Assembly (NCBI GenBank): GCA_023247155.1
Contig: JAHFGZ010000008.1
Location: 1-29,926, forward strand
Reading direction: 5' to 3'
From: Candidatus Omnitrophota bacterium
GTDB taxonomy: Bacteria; Omnitrophota; Gorgyraeia; Aquiviventales; Aquiviventaceae
Length of the DNA: 29,926 nucleotides
The position numbers were made by a program, and so were the translations under genes. Position 1 is the stretch's first letter. Each line of letters begins with the position of its first letter. Positions 1 to 8,888 of this stretch are shown here, piece by piece. Under the pieces are notes generated by a model, which was given only the letters and a program-made list of their open reading frames with translations, was not told where the DNA came from and made no database searches.

Positions 1-159
1 CGTGATCTCCGGGCAGCGCTTCGCGAACTCGATCGTGTGGGCGATGAGCGGCAGCCCGAGAAACGGCCGGATGTTCTTGCCCGGCAGCCCCGTCGAGCCG
101 CCGCGCGCCGGAATCACCCCGAGGATCCTCGGCTCGGTCTGCGTGGGCTGTCCGCTCAT
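1..159 (-). CDS. NeuA-like cytidylyltransferase, N-terminal fragment (runs off left edge)
   Basis: Translating the complement from the ATG at 159 gives 53 uninterrupted codons to the window edge. Residues 13-28 read LGVIPARGGSTGLPGK, followed by NIRPFLGLPLIAHTIEFA. This is the CTP-binding start of the acylneuraminate cytidylyltransferase family (NeuA/PseF/KdsB-like), which activates an acidic or ulosonic sugar as a CMP-sugar in the cytoplasm. The usual family motif has Lys after GGS; here it is Thr. The start overlaps the stop of the formyltransferase gene by ATGA, so it belongs to the same operon. Only about a fifth of the expected length is present, so the exact substrate (nonulosonate, Kdo-like or other) cannot be told. 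Confidence 0.8.
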   Translation of the reverse strand, partial: MSGQPTQTEPRILGVIPARGGSTGLPGKNIRPFLGLPLIAHTIEFAKRCPEIT

Positions 160-1235
160 CGCGACATCACGAGCGGTTCGCCGCTCGCCTCGGGCTCGGC
201 ACGGTCCAGCGCATCCGAGCCTGCCCCCACGAACCGGCCGCCGAGCCGCACCGCGGTCCCGGCCGGCGCCTCATCCCAGCCGGTCCGGACGGTCAGCAGC
301 CGCAGCAGCCGGCCGCCCGCCACGACGTCCACGCTGCCCTCCGGCCCGTACCGCACCGGCACGCCGTTGCTGAAAGGATGGAATCGCCGCGCGTCATCGA
401 CCACCAGACCGCAGCGGGCAAGAGGCACGGCCGCCGTGTGGCCGCGGCTGTCGCGGAACCAGCCAAAGGCGCCCGCGTACGGCCACCCGAAGGCGCGCAC
501 GAACGTCTCCACCGCCTCAGGCGCCCAGTCCCAGCGGAGGAGGCCGTCGCGCTCGCCGTGGATGGAGGGAAAGTAGAGCTTGGCGTCGGCGCCGGGATCC
601 GCGCAGGGGATCCGGCCGGTCCGCAGGAGCGCTGCGAACTCGGCCAGCAGCGGCGGGTAGGCCTGAAACTGCGATGCCATGATGTCGATGGGATAACAGC
701 CGGCCGGCCACGCGTACGGTCGCTCCGCGACGACCCGGCCGGCGTCGATCGCCGGCGCCGCCCAGTGCAGCACCACCCGGTCAGCCTGCAGGCCGTTCAG
801 GATGGCCCACGAGAGGCCGGCCCGCCCGCGATAGACGGCCGACCCGTGGATGTTGAAGACGAACCCCGAAAACGCCTGCAGGAACTGCGCCCGCAGCACC
901 GGCGCCGACACGGACAGGATGAGGTTGACCCCGCCGGCCTTGAGCGCCCGCACGCTGTCGTCCGAGTTGAGATCAGGCGTCCGCAGGAACCGGGCGCCCA
1001 TCCGTTGGGCCGCCTCGTCGAGGTCCCGGTACCAGCCGCGCTGCCGATAGCCCTGCAGCTCCTGGCTCTCCGTTTCCTCGCGGGCCGAGCGGTCCGTCGC
1101 CACCGCCGCGACCGGGACGCCGAGCGCCTGCAGCGTGACGAGCGCCTGATAGCACACGGCCCCTGAGCCCGCCACGCCGAGCCTGACGTCGGCGGGCGGA
1201 AACGGCACGGTCATGCTGGAGGCGATCGTCATCAT
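156..1235 (-). CDS. Sugar N-formyltransferase (methionyl-tRNA formyltransferase-like fold)
   Basis: A 359-residue protein with the formyltransferase core: LGVAGSG near residue 19, then FNIHGSAVYRGRAG, where Asn128 and His130 match the catalytic Asn-x-His, and Asp164 in PAIDAG completes the N-H-D triad. Family members move a formyl group from N10-formyltetrahydrofolate to an amino group; those in glycan loci (VioF, QdtF, WlaRD type) act on NDP-amino sugars. The C-terminal half, about residues 200-340, should be the accessory domain. It follows a class III aminotransferase by an ATGA overlap, so the inferred substrate is the amino sugar that enzyme makes. The genomic fmt gene is unlikely because the residue pattern is divergent and no def gene is adjacent. 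Start: ATG at 1235, with a second in-frame ATG immediately after. Confidence 0.8.
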   Translation of the reverse strand: MMTIASSMTVPFPPADVRLGVAGSGAVCYQALVTLQALGVPVAAVATDRSAREETESQELQGYRQRGWYRDLDEAAQRMGARFLRTPDLNSDDSVRALKAGGVNLILSVSAPVLRAQFLQAFSGFVFNIHGSAVYRGRAGLSWAILNGLQADRVVLHWAAPAIDAGRVVAERPYAWPAGCYPIDIMASQFQAYPPLLAEFAALLRTGRIPCADPGADAKLYFPSIHGERDGLLRWDWAPEAVETFVRAFGWPYAGAFGWFRDSRGHTAAVPLARCGLVVDDARRFHPFSNGVPVRYGPEGSVDVVAGGRLLRLLTVRTGWDEAPAGTAVRLGGRFVGAGSDALDRAEPEASGEPLVMSR

Positions 1236-2569
1236 GTCAACCGTTGGAACCCCGGCTGCCGCACCGGGCCGCGCAGCGAGACCTCCACCGTCCCCTGCTC
1301 GATGGCGCGGGCGAGGCGCGCGAAGACCTGGTCCGCCGCGTCCAGATACCGCGTGACATCCTCATCGCGGTGGGCGTAGCAGACATAGCAGTGGCCCGAT
1401 GCCAGGATCCCCTGATCGAGCATCCATTGCGTGAAGAGCGTTTCAAGCGCCGCGGCCGGCTGCCCCTCGAACACCAGGTGGCCGAGCGGCGGGATCCCTT
1501 CGACGTGCGCCGGAAGGTGATGGCGGCGCGCCGCCTCGGTCCAGCCGTGCTGAATGCGCTCGCCCACCGCGATGAGCCGCTGGCTCACGTTGAGCCGCTG
1601 GAACTTGCTGATGGTCGCCAGGGCGGCCGCCGGCCCGATGCGTTCGCTCCATGGCGTGCTGCTGATGAAGGAGGTCTGGGCCGCCTGCATGATTGGCTCC
1701 ACCCCCATGACCGCCGCGATGGGGTAGCCGTTGCCGAGCGCCTTGGCGAACACCGCGACGTCGGGCTGCACCCCGTACCGGAGGTGAACGCCCCCGTTGG
1801 TCATGCGCCACCCGGCGGTGACCTCATCGAAGATGAACACCGCCCCGGCGCGCCTGGCCGCCTCCCGGACGCCCTCCAGAAACCCCGGCGCGGGTTCGGT
1901 GCTTCGCACCGGCTCCAGGACGATCGCGGCGAGCTGACCGGGGTGCTCCGCGACAATCGCCTGCAGGTCCTCCAGCACGTTGTACCGGAATGGGATCGCC
2001 GTCCCCCGCAGGCCTCTCGGGATGCCCGCCGGTTTCAGCCCAGGCAGACAATGTCCGTCAAGCGCTTCCGTATCCGCCAGGTTGGCCGCGAGGTACCAGT
2101 CACCCCACCCGTGGTAGCCGCAGAACGCGATGCGGTCCCGCCCGGTGAAGGCCCGCGCGATCCGTACGGCCATCGCCATGGCCTCTCCGCCCCCCCTGGC
2201 CAACCGGACCATGCGCGCCCAGGGATGCAGCTCGAGGAGCCGCTCGGACAGCTCGACCTCCTCAGGACAGTTCAGCGTGCACATGGAGCCGGCCTGGACG
2301 GCATCGCTCACGGCCCGGTTCACGTCGTCATCCGCGTAGCCCAGCACGCAGGCGCCGACGCCCATCGAGCCCATGTCCAGGTACTCGCGGCCGTCCAGAT
2401 CCCACACCGTGGCGCCTTTGGCCCGCGAGTAGTACGCCGGCCACAGGTCCGGCAGGAACCGCTCAGGGCGCTTGGACAATAACTGGGTGCCTCCGGGGAT
2501 CAGACGACGCGCCTTCTGATACAGCGCCTGGCCTGTGCTCATGGTGTCGGGTGCGATCCTGGACGTCAT
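1232..2569 (-). CDS. Class III PLP aminotransferase (glutamate-1-semialdehyde aminomutase-like)
   Basis: A 445-residue fold-type I aminotransferase. Visible marks are LIPGGTQLLSKRP near residues 23-35, WDLDGREYLDMGSMGVG near 56-72, GGGEAMAMAVRIAR near 126-139 (the SGTEA position of the family), FDEVTAGWR with Asp248, and FAKALGNGYPIAA with Lys276 as the expected PLP Schiff-base lysine. Enzymes of this type in surface glycan loci transaminate keto sugars or keto side chains. It starts at the ATG at 2569, which overlaps the preceding stop as ATGA; a much longer reading frame upstream is only the shadow of the gmhA-like gene. A true HemL role is unlikely given the altered GGGEA motif and the sugar-gene context. 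The amino product is probably formylated by the next gene. Confidence 0.85.
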   Translation of the reverse strand: MTSRIAPDTMSTGQALYQKARRLIPGGTQLLSKRPERFLPDLWPAYYSRAKGATVWDLDGREYLDMGSMGVGACVLGYADDDVNRAVSDAVQAGSMCTLNCPEEVELSERLLELHPWARMVRLARGGGEAMAMAVRIARAFTGRDRIAFCGYHGWGDWYLAANLADTEALDGHCLPGLKPAGIPRGLRGTAIPFRYNVLEDLQAIVAEHPGQLAAIVLEPVRSTEPAPGFLEGVREAARRAGAVFIFDEVTAGWRMTNGGVHLRYGVQPDVAVFAKALGNGYPIAAVMGVEPIMQAAQTSFISSTPWSERIGPAAALATISKFQRLNVSQRLIAVGERIQHGWTEAARRHHLPAHVEGIPPLGHLVFEGQPAAALETLFTQWMLDQGILASGHCYVCYAHRDEDVTRYLDAADQVFARLARAIEQGTVEVSLRGPVRQPGFQRLT

Positions 2570-3204
2570 GGTCCAGGGTCCCCCGCCGCGGCCGGCACCG
2601 CCTCCCGCCGCGCCCGCGTGGCCCGCCGGTCGGCGGCCGCTGCCAGCAGGTCGCAGACCGCCAGGAGCCAGATGTGATGCGTCATCTCGACGATGTTGTA
2701 GGCCCGGCTGTCCACCCACAGGTTGAGCCGCCCCAGCGCGCGCAGCGGATTGTCCGGCGCAAAACCCGTGAGCGTCACGACGGTCAAGCCCTTGTCGGCC
2801 GCGGCCCGCGCAGCGTTGAGCATGTTCGATGACTTGCCGCTGGCGCTGATGAGGATCGCAACATCCTCCGGATCCGCGTAATACTCGATCGCGCGCTCAA
2901 GCCAGTGCTCGTAGCCGTAGTCGTTGGCGAAGCACGTGATCAGGTCCGCCTCGTTGAAATTGATGCTCCGGACCCGCGCGGCCTTGGTGAAGTCCACCGC
3001 GCAATGGCTGGCGATGGCGGCGCTTCCCCCGTTCCCCGCCAAGATCACCTTGCGCCCCGTCGCGCGCGCGCCTTCGAGGAGTCCTGCGAGCCGACGCAAC
3101 TGCTCGCACACGTCCAGCTGGAACAGGAGGGCCTGGTACTGCTCAAAGTAGGCGCGCAACCACTGGTCATCGCCGCAGCGTTGGGGATCGGCCATCGGGC
3201 TCAC
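2566..3204 (-). CDS. gmhA: SIS-domain phosphosugar isomerase, GmhA-like
   Basis: A protein of about 212 residues made of one SIS domain. AGNGGSAAIASHCAVDFTK (residues 56-74) is the phosphosugar-binding loop typical of GmhA-type isomerases and ISASGKSSN near 119-127 is the second phosphate-binding strand-loop. GmhA converts sedoheptulose 7-phosphate to D-glycero-D-manno-heptose 7-phosphate in the cytoplasm. The C-terminal 25 residues are Ala/Arg-rich and probably unstructured. The GTG at 3204 overlaps the ABC transporter stop as GTGA; an ATG three codons on (3195) is the alternative. A heptose role is supported by the HldE-like fusion and the transketolase/transaldolase genes in the same operon, but the substrate is inferred. 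Confidence 0.78.
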   Translation of the reverse strand: MSPMADPQRCGDDQWLRAYFEQYQALLFQLDVCEQLRRLAGLLEGARATGRKVILAGNGGSAAIASHCAVDFTKAARVRSINFNEADLITCFANDYGYEHWLERAIEYYADPEDVAILISASGKSSNMLNAARAAADKGLTVVTLTGFAPDNPLRALGRLNLWVDSRAYNIVEMTHHIWLLAVCDLLAAAADRRATRARREAVPAAAGDPGP

Positions 3205-4988
3205 CGGGACACCGCCTCCACCGTGTGGAGATGCTGCATCCGCATCATGCGACTGAAGACCTTGCCGCGCTCGACGAGCTCATCGCGCGTCCCCTCCTCA
3301 ACAATCCGGCCCCGCTCCAGCACGTAGATGCGGTCCGCGTTGACGATCGTCGAGAGTCGATGCGCAATGACGATGACCGTCGTGTCCTTCGCCACCTTCT
3401 CCGTGGCCTCTTGGATCAGGCGCTCAGAATGCGTGTCAAGCGAACTCGTGGCCTCATCGAGCATCAGCAGCTCCGGCTTGCGGAGGATCGCGCGGGCGAG
3501 GGCGATGCGTTGGCACTGCCCCCCGGAGAGGCGGACCCCGCGGTCTCCCACGACGGTCTCGTACCGCTCGGGGAACCGCTCGATGAACTCATCCGCATGG
3601 GCCTGCCGGCACGCCTCCTCGATCTCTGCATCGGTCGCGAGCTCATGGGCCCAACGGAGGTTCTCCCGGATGGTCGCATTGAACAGCACGCTCTCCTGTG
3701 GCACGTATCCAATGCGGCTGCGGTAGGAGTCAATGTCGAACTCGCCAAGCGGCGTGCCATCGATGGTGACCTGTCCCGACGTCGGCGGCAGCAGTCCCAT
3801 CACCACATCGACGAGTGTGGTCTTCCCGGACCCTGACTCGCCCACCAACGCCACCATCTGGCCTTTCGGCACGACGAGGGTGACCTCGTGAAGGGCCTGT
3901 GGTCGGCCAGGGTAGGCGAAGCTGAGTCGCTCGATGGCGATCTCCCGCTGGAATCCGCGGAATGGGCGGGGCCCCGACGGCTGCCTGAACTCCCGCGCGC
4001 GCGCCCTGAGCTGCCGGATCTGCTCGTAGCTGGGCACGAAATTCATGAGCGTGTTCTTCTGCACCGTCACCTCTCCCAGCAGGGGGATACAGTTCCGCAA
4101 GGCCCAGAGGAGCATGGCCCCCTCCGACAGGGAGATGCCGAAGTGCCGCCCGGCGAACGCCGTCACCACCAACACCAGGACGCCCCAGGGCTCATACATG
4201 AGCGGGGTGGCCGCCTGGAGGGCCATGAATCGGCACGTGATGCGTCCCTGGGCGTCATAGAGTCGGTTCAGTTCCTGGACGCTCTTGTGGTAGTTGCCAA
4301 ACCCCAAGATCGTCTTGGCCATCCCGAGACCCTGCTGGAACGACGCGGTTAACGCGTTGGTGATCGCCGAGCTCTGCTTTCCCAAGCGGTAGTTGACCTT
4401 CCCGAAGAGGTGAAACGGCACGGTCAGCAGCAAGGCGACCGCAAGACTGATCGACGTCACCTGCCAGGAGATGTAGAACGGCACCACCAGGTAACAGCCC
4501 ACCTGGACCACACTGGCGAGCAGCAGCGTCATCGCGCCGACCGCGCCCCACACCACACTCATCTCCCGAAGGAAGATGTTCAGGATGGTGCCGTGCTGCG
4601 TCTGGCTGAAGAACGTCCATCGGGTCCGGAAACAGTCCTCGAACGTGTCCATCAGGAGGTTCCGAACCACCGTGTGCCGGGTCCAGAGGAGACGGTGTCG
4701 GACGAAGATGGCGAACCCGCTCTTGATGAGCTGCAGGGCTAACAAGACCGCCAGGAAGCCGCCCAGCGTCGTCGGGATGCTCAGGCGTCGCATCACCCCC
4801 GCCATCTGGTTGGTGAGGACGCTCGCGCGCTCGGGATCGGCCGCCAGGAAGGCATCCACGACCGGCACGACGCTCACGATGGCGATCGTCCCGAGCGCCC
4901 CCTCCACCACGACGAGCAGCGTATCGCGCACCAGCAGCCACCGGAATTTCCCAAACACCTCCGCCATGAACACCAGCAGCGCCTTCAT
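3201..4988 (-). CDS. ABC exporter, fused membrane and ATPase domains (MsbA/PglK-like flippase)
   Basis: A full half-transporter of 595 residues. About residues 10-310 are hydrophobic with several membrane helices (ABC type-1 exporter domain), followed by the ATPase: Walker A GESGSGKTT near 386, Q-loop in YVPQESVLF, signature LSGGQ near 488, Walker B LLMLDEAT near 509 and H-loop IAHRLST near 543. Such homodimeric exporters flip lipid A (MsbA), undecaprenyl-PP-oligosaccharides (PglK) or glycolipids across the inner membrane. With no Wzx-type flippase in sight, this is the best candidate to move the locus product. ATG at 4988 lies 4 nt after the previous stop; another ATG at 5012 would overlap by 20 nt and adds MRRWWADR. 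Confidence 0.92.
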   Translation of the reverse strand: MKALLVFMAEVFGKFRWLLVRDTLLVVVEGALGTIAIVSVVPVVDAFLAADPERASVLTNQMAGVMRRLSIPTTLGGFLAVLLALQLIKSGFAIFVRHRLLWTRHTVVRNLLMDTFEDCFRTRWTFFSQTQHGTILNIFLREMSVVWGAVGAMTLLLASVVQVGCYLVVPFYISWQVTSISLAVALLLTVPFHLFGKVNYRLGKQSSAITNALTASFQQGLGMAKTILGFGNYHKSVQELNRLYDAQGRITCRFMALQAATPLMYEPWGVLVLVVTAFAGRHFGISLSEGAMLLWALRNCIPLLGEVTVQKNTLMNFVPSYEQIRQLRARAREFRQPSGPRPFRGFQREIAIERLSFAYPGRPQALHEVTLVVPKGQMVALVGESGSGKTTLVDVVMGLLPPTSGQVTIDGTPLGEFDIDSYRSRIGYVPQESVLFNATIRENLRWAHELATDAEIEEACRQAHADEFIERFPERYETVVGDRGVRLSGGQCQRIALARAILRKPELLMLDEATSSLDTHSERLIQEATEKVAKDTTVIVIAHRLSTIVNADRIYVLERGRIVEEGTRDELVERGKVFSRMMRMQHLHTVEAVSR

Positions 4989-4992
4989 GCGG

Positions 4993-6246
4993 TCAGCCCA
5001 CCATCTGCGCATCGTCGAGCGAGGCGCCTGCCGCCTGCGGCATCAGCTCCTGGTGCCGCCTGATGAAGCTGACGCAGATGTTGGACCGCGTCCCATAGCC
5101 CAGGTACGCAGGCGGAAAGAGTCGCGTGAAGGCGCGCTGATCCCGCACGTCCTCGGTCGCATAGCCGGGGTCCCCGAGCGCCGCTCGATGCAGTTCCTGG
5201 GTCGCCTCCAGGATGTCCTCCGGCGAGTTGTCATGGACTGCGAGACCGGCGGCGACGTACTGCTGCGTCCGATGGAATTGGCCGAGGCCCCGGTCGATCA
5301 CCTCGGGAAAGCTCAGATGGCGCCGCTCCGGCACGCTGTAGACCAGTTTCGGGATCCAGAGGCACCGGCGGCTCCATGAGGCCGTCTCAACGGGGACCGC
5401 GTTCGTCAGGAGGTACCATTTGCTGAAGAGGTAGGCCACGTTCGCCAGCCCCGAGCTGCTGCCGATGTAGAACTCGCATTCGGCCACCAGGATGATGTCC
5501 AGCGCATCGGATTTGAGCGGAGAGCGGGCGTAATCGATCACCTGCGCCATGGGGGGCAGCGGCTTCACCGTGGCTTCCCCCATCCGGACGACCCAGAAGC
5601 CCTGCCCGACCAGGTAGTCGATGGCCGCGCGATGCGTGAGGATGTCGGCGTTGCGGAACGTATTATGCCCGTCCTGCTGGAGCCGGAAATGCGCCTTGAA
5701 GCCTTCTTCGCGCACCTGGATGCACACGAACTTCGCGTCCCGAGGCAGCCCGAGGCGCTCCATCAGCACGCGGGCCCGCGCCCGCTCCGCCGCCGGGAGG
5801 TGGCGCTCGAGATGGAAGTTGTAGCGCTCGTTGAGGTCGTGGTAATCCTGCGGGTGCTGCGAGAACGTCGCCGTCGGCCCCGCATAGAAGAGCTGTCGCT
5901 CCAGGGGCGCGAGCAGCAGGCAGAGGAACCGGCTCATGACGAAGCGGACGCGTCTGCTGCCGAACACCCTGGCCTGCAATCGGGCCAGGTAGGGGTTGGC
6001 GATGTGCGGTTTGTTCACGAGGTACACCGACACCGCCTGCGCGTTCAGGTGGCGCTTCCGTTTCAAGTAGTACTCGACCGCCGTCACCATTTCGCCGATG
6101 GCGTGGCTGGTGCCGAAGAACTCCACCCTGCCGCGCAGGGCCCACACCCACACCCGCAGGCACACCGGATTAAACAAGGCCGCGCGCAGCAGGATGACGA
6201 TCCCGTGGTACGCGGCTTTCTTCACGAAGCGCGCCGGGCGGATCAT
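4993..6246 (-). CDS. TIGR04372-type glycosyltransferase, second of a tandem pair
   Basis: A 417-residue protein closely related along its length to the product of the gene just upstream (6243-7733). Shared blocks include GRVEFFGTSHAIGEM, YYLKRK, NERYNFHLERHLPA, QGFWVVRMGEA, KPLPPMAQVIDYARSP, ECEFYIGSSSGLANVA and ending FIRRHQELMPQ. I recognise this layout as the TIGR04372 glycosyltransferase family by memory, not by a search. The GSSSGL block resembles the nucleotide- or diphosphate-binding loop of GT-B-like enzymes. A short hydrophobic stretch lies at residues 12-33. ATGA overlap with the upstream paralogue. Donor and acceptor unknown. Family assignment is fair; transferase activity is inferred. 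Confidence 0.72.
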   Translation of the reverse strand: MIRPARFVKKAAYHGIVILLRAALFNPVCLRVWVWALRGRVEFFGTSHAIGEMVTAVEYYLKRKRHLNAQAVSVYLVNKPHIANPYLARLQARVFGSRRVRFVMSRFLCLLLAPLERQLFYAGPTATFSQHPQDYHDLNERYNFHLERHLPAAERARARVLMERLGLPRDAKFVCIQVREEGFKAHFRLQQDGHNTFRNADILTHRAAIDYLVGQGFWVVRMGEATVKPLPPMAQVIDYARSPLKSDALDIILVAECEFYIGSSSGLANVAYLFSKWYLLTNAVPVETASWSRRCLWIPKLVYSVPERRHLSFPEVIDRGLGQFHRTQQYVAAGLAVHDNSPEDILEATQELHRAALGDPGYATEDVRDQRAFTRLFPPAYLGYGTRSNICVSFIRRHQELMPQAAGASLDDAQMVG

Positions 6247-7733
6247 GGCGCCTGGGGGGCGGGCGCCGCCAGCTCGGCGGGCGCCTGGGGCATCAGCTCC
6301 GGGTGGTTCCTGATGAAGCTCGCGCAGATCCTGGAGCGCGTGCCATAGCCGATGTAATGGGGCGGAAAGAGGTCGGTGAACGCGCGCTGCGCCCGCACAT
6401 CCTCCTCGGAATAGCCCGGATCGCCGAGGTACCACCGGTGCAGCTCCTGGGTCCCGTCCAGGATGTCCTTCGCAGGGGTGTCGTGGACGTCGAGCTGGCG
6501 CGCCACATAGGATTGCGCGCGGTGGAAGGCCCCGATCCCCCTGGCCGCGGGCTCGGGATAGATGACATAGGAGGTCGCCCGGCGGAAACGCCGGGTGTCG
6601 GAGGCCAGGAGCTCCGGATACGTCAGGTAGCGCTGCTCCCGCCGGCTGTAGATCAATTTCGGGAGCCAGAATGTCCGGCTGCCCCAGCCCACGGACTCCA
6701 GCGGCAAGGTGTTCGCCATCAGCATGAACTTGTTGAAGATGGTGGCGAGGTGGGACAGGCCGGAGCTTGACCCGACGAAGAACTCGCACTCCGCGATGAG
6801 GAGGACGTCCAGGAACGCCGACTTCGCCGGGCTCCGCGCGTAATCGATCACGCGGTCCATGGGCGGCAGCGGCTTCACGCCGGCCTCGCCCAGCCGGACG
6901 ACCCAGAAGCCCTGGCGCACCAGGTACTCGATGGCCGGCACATACGTCATGACGTCGGCGCTGCGGATCGTATTGTTGCCGTCGGCGCGCGTCACCGGGG
7001 CGTGAAACGCCACGTCGCGCACGTGCACGCAGACGAACGTGGCGTCGCGCGGCAGCCCGAACGGCTCCATGATCGTCCGGGCCCGCTGGCGATCCGCCGC
7101 CGGGATGTGGCGCTCGAGATGCAGGTTGTGCCGCTCCGTGAAGTCGTGGTAGTCCGGAGGATGCGGGGTGTACGCCTGGTGGACCCCGGTGAAGAAGAGC
7201 TGGTGTTCCAGGGGCTGCAGCACCTGGCACAGGAAGCGGTTCATGACGAAGAGGGTCCGTGGGCTCCCAAAGGCCCGCGCCTGCACCTTGGCCAGGTAGG
7301 CGTTGGCCACGCGCGGCTTGTTGATGAGGTGGACCGAGACCACCCGCGACTTCAGGTGGAGCTTCCGCTTCAGATAGTAATCGACTGCGATGGCCATCTC
7401 GCCGATGACGTGGCTTGCGCCGAAGAACTCCACGCGGCCCTTCAACAGCCAGACCCAGAAGCGCAGCGCCACCGGATTGAAGAGGAGGATCTGCAGCAGC
7501 CGCACCGCCCCGCCCACCGCGAGGAGCTTCGCATAGGCCCACAACCGCCTCCAGCGTGCAGGCCCCCTGACCTGGAACGCCTCCGCGACGGTGTGCCGCG
7601 TCCGCTGCCGAAGCGTCAGCACCGCCTCAGGAGGGACAAACGGGGTCCAGCGCCTGACGCACACCGCACAGTTCCCCCAGGGGCGGACGTGCGGGACGAA
7701 CCAGCCCCGGACGCGGTGGCGCTGCACCGTCAT
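6243..7733 (-). CDS. TIGR04372-type glycosyltransferase, first of a tandem pair
   Basis: A 496-residue paralogue of the next gene. It shares GRVEFFGASHVIGEM, YYLKRK, LERHIPAADR, QGFWVVRLGEAGVKPLPPM, VIDYARSP, ECEFFVGSSSGLSHLA and the C-terminal pattern FIRNHPELMPQ. Compared with its neighbour it has an extra N-terminal piece of about 55 residues (with two cysteines, CAVC) before the shared hydrophobic segment LLFNPVALRFWVW, and about 20 extra residues before the GAFHRAQSYV block. The start is the ATG at 7733, ATGA-coupled to the radical SAM gene; a later start would give an N-terminus like the paralogue's. A cytoplasmic or membrane-associated glycosyltransferase is the likely role. Confidence 0.72.
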   Translation of the reverse strand: MTVQRHRVRGWFVPHVRPWGNCAVCVRRWTPFVPPEAVLTLRQRTRHTVAEAFQVRGPARWRRLWAYAKLLAVGGAVRLLQILLFNPVALRFWVWLLKGRVEFFGASHVIGEMAIAVDYYLKRKLHLKSRVVSVHLINKPRVANAYLAKVQARAFGSPRTLFVMNRFLCQVLQPLEHQLFFTGVHQAYTPHPPDYHDFTERHNLHLERHIPAADRQRARTIMEPFGLPRDATFVCVHVRDVAFHAPVTRADGNNTIRSADVMTYVPAIEYLVRQGFWVVRLGEAGVKPLPPMDRVIDYARSPAKSAFLDVLLIAECEFFVGSSSGLSHLATIFNKFMLMANTLPLESVGWGSRTFWLPKLIYSRREQRYLTYPELLASDTRRFRRATSYVIYPEPAARGIGAFHRAQSYVARQLDVHDTPAKDILDGTQELHRWYLGDPGYSEEDVRAQRAFTDLFPPHYIGYGTRSRICASFIRNHPELMPQAPAELAAPAPQAP

Positions 7734-8887
7734 TGCGCAGCGGCCGGCGCCTGGCCGTCCTCGGTGACGATGCCCGCCGCCGCCTCGCCCGTGAGGATCG
7801 CGGATGCGGGCGGGCGGGTCTTGTAGCAGGACTGGCACACCTGAGGGATCCTGCCGCTCAGATGCAGCCGGCGAAACGCCGCCATGCGCGCGCCGTTCCA
7901 TGCGGCGGCGAGGTCCCGGGCGTCGCCCAGGTCCACGATCTCCGGATTGGCGATCATGCAGCAGGGCACCACGCGCATGTCGGATGAGACGTACGCCCGC
8001 TCGAACGGCCACTGGCACAGATGGCGCGGGTCATCCACGTCGTATTTTTCATCGATGAACCAGTACGTCACCTCCACCCCCTGCCGGGCGCCCAGGTCGA
8101 TGAGGCGCCGGGCCAGCTCCAAATCGAACCGCCGGTGCATGTCCACCTGGTCGTTGACCGACCGCCAGCGGTCCTGGCCCCAGTCGTTGAGGTCCAGCGA
8201 AAAGGTCAGCCGCTCAAAGCCGAGGTCAGCGGCCAGCGTCGGAAACCGCTCGAGCTCGTCGAAGTTGTCCCGCTGCACCACGGCCCACATCCGGGTCCGC
8301 CGCCGCCCCGCGTCGCGGCAGTAGCGGTTCAGCAGGCGGCAGTTCTCCAGCACCCGCTCGAACCGGCCGCCGCGGCGGATCGCCTCATAGGTGGGCTTGG
8401 TCGCGCCGTCGATGGACACCTGAAACTCGCAGATGTCGGCGTCAATGACCCGCTTGTAGTGCTCGCGCAGGTGGAGCAGCGAACCGTTCGTCGTCGAGCG
8501 CACCCAGAGGTGCCGGGCCCGCGCGTGCGCGACCATCTCGACGTAGCAGCCGCCCAACAGCGGCTCGCCCATCCCCTGCAGCTTGATCTCGATGAGGCCC
8601 TCCTGGCCGTCGAGGAGTGATGTGAAGTCGCCCAGCGACATGTCCCCGGCGCGCTTGAAGCCAGGCCAATCGCTGACCTGGCACATGGTGCAGTGGTAGT
8701 TGCAGCGGCTGACGTTCTCGATGTCCAGGCGGATCGGCAGGTAGTCCGCCCGCTCGCCCCGCCGGGCCGCCTGGTACCGCAGGTAGTTGTCCCGTCGGCG
8801 CGGAAAGGCCTGGAATCCCGCCTCCAGCGTCGCCTGGTACATCGCCCGATCAGGCGAGGGCCGCGGCAGGCCTCTCAGGTGCTCCAT
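7730..8887 (-). CDS. Radical SAM enzyme with C-terminal SPASM-type cysteines
   Basis: A 385-residue protein. SRCNYHCTMC places the CxxxCxxC [4Fe-4S]/SAM-binding cysteines at 62, 66 and 69 within IENVSRCN; QGMGEPLLGG follows as the GGE-like SAM motif region. The C-terminal part carries further cysteines (HLCQWPF, VVPCCMIANPE, VCQSCYK) as in SPASM or twitch domains that bind auxiliary iron-sulfur clusters. SPASM enzymes in sugar loci perform radical dehydrogenation, epimerisation or dehydration. It starts at the ATG at 8887, one base after the stop of the mutase gene; the longer frame upstream is a shadow. It is similar in architecture to the radical SAM gene at 10035-11030, so the two may be paralogues acting around the mutase product. 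Substrate unknown. Confidence 0.85.
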   Translation of the reverse strand: MEHLRGLPRPSPDRAMYQATLEAGFQAFPRRRDNYLRYQAARRGERADYLPIRLDIENVSRCNYHCTMCQVSDWPGFKRAGDMSLGDFTSLLDGQEGLIEIKLQGMGEPLLGGCYVEMVAHARARHLWVRSTTNGSLLHLREHYKRVIDADICEFQVSIDGATKPTYEAIRRGGRFERVLENCRLLNRYCRDAGRRRTRMWAVVQRDNFDELERFPTLAADLGFERLTFSLDLNDWGQDRWRSVNDQVDMHRRFDLELARRLIDLGARQGVEVTYWFIDEKYDVDDPRHLCQWPFERAYVSSDMRVVPCCMIANPEIVDLGDARDLAAAWNGARMAAFRRLHLSGRIPQVCQSCYKTRPPASAILTGEAAAGIVTEDGQAPAAAQ

Positions 8888-8888
8888 G

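Noticed and set aside
4993..7733. One long glycosyltransferase split by a stop
   Set aside because: Each part contains the full set of conserved blocks, so this is a tandem duplication.
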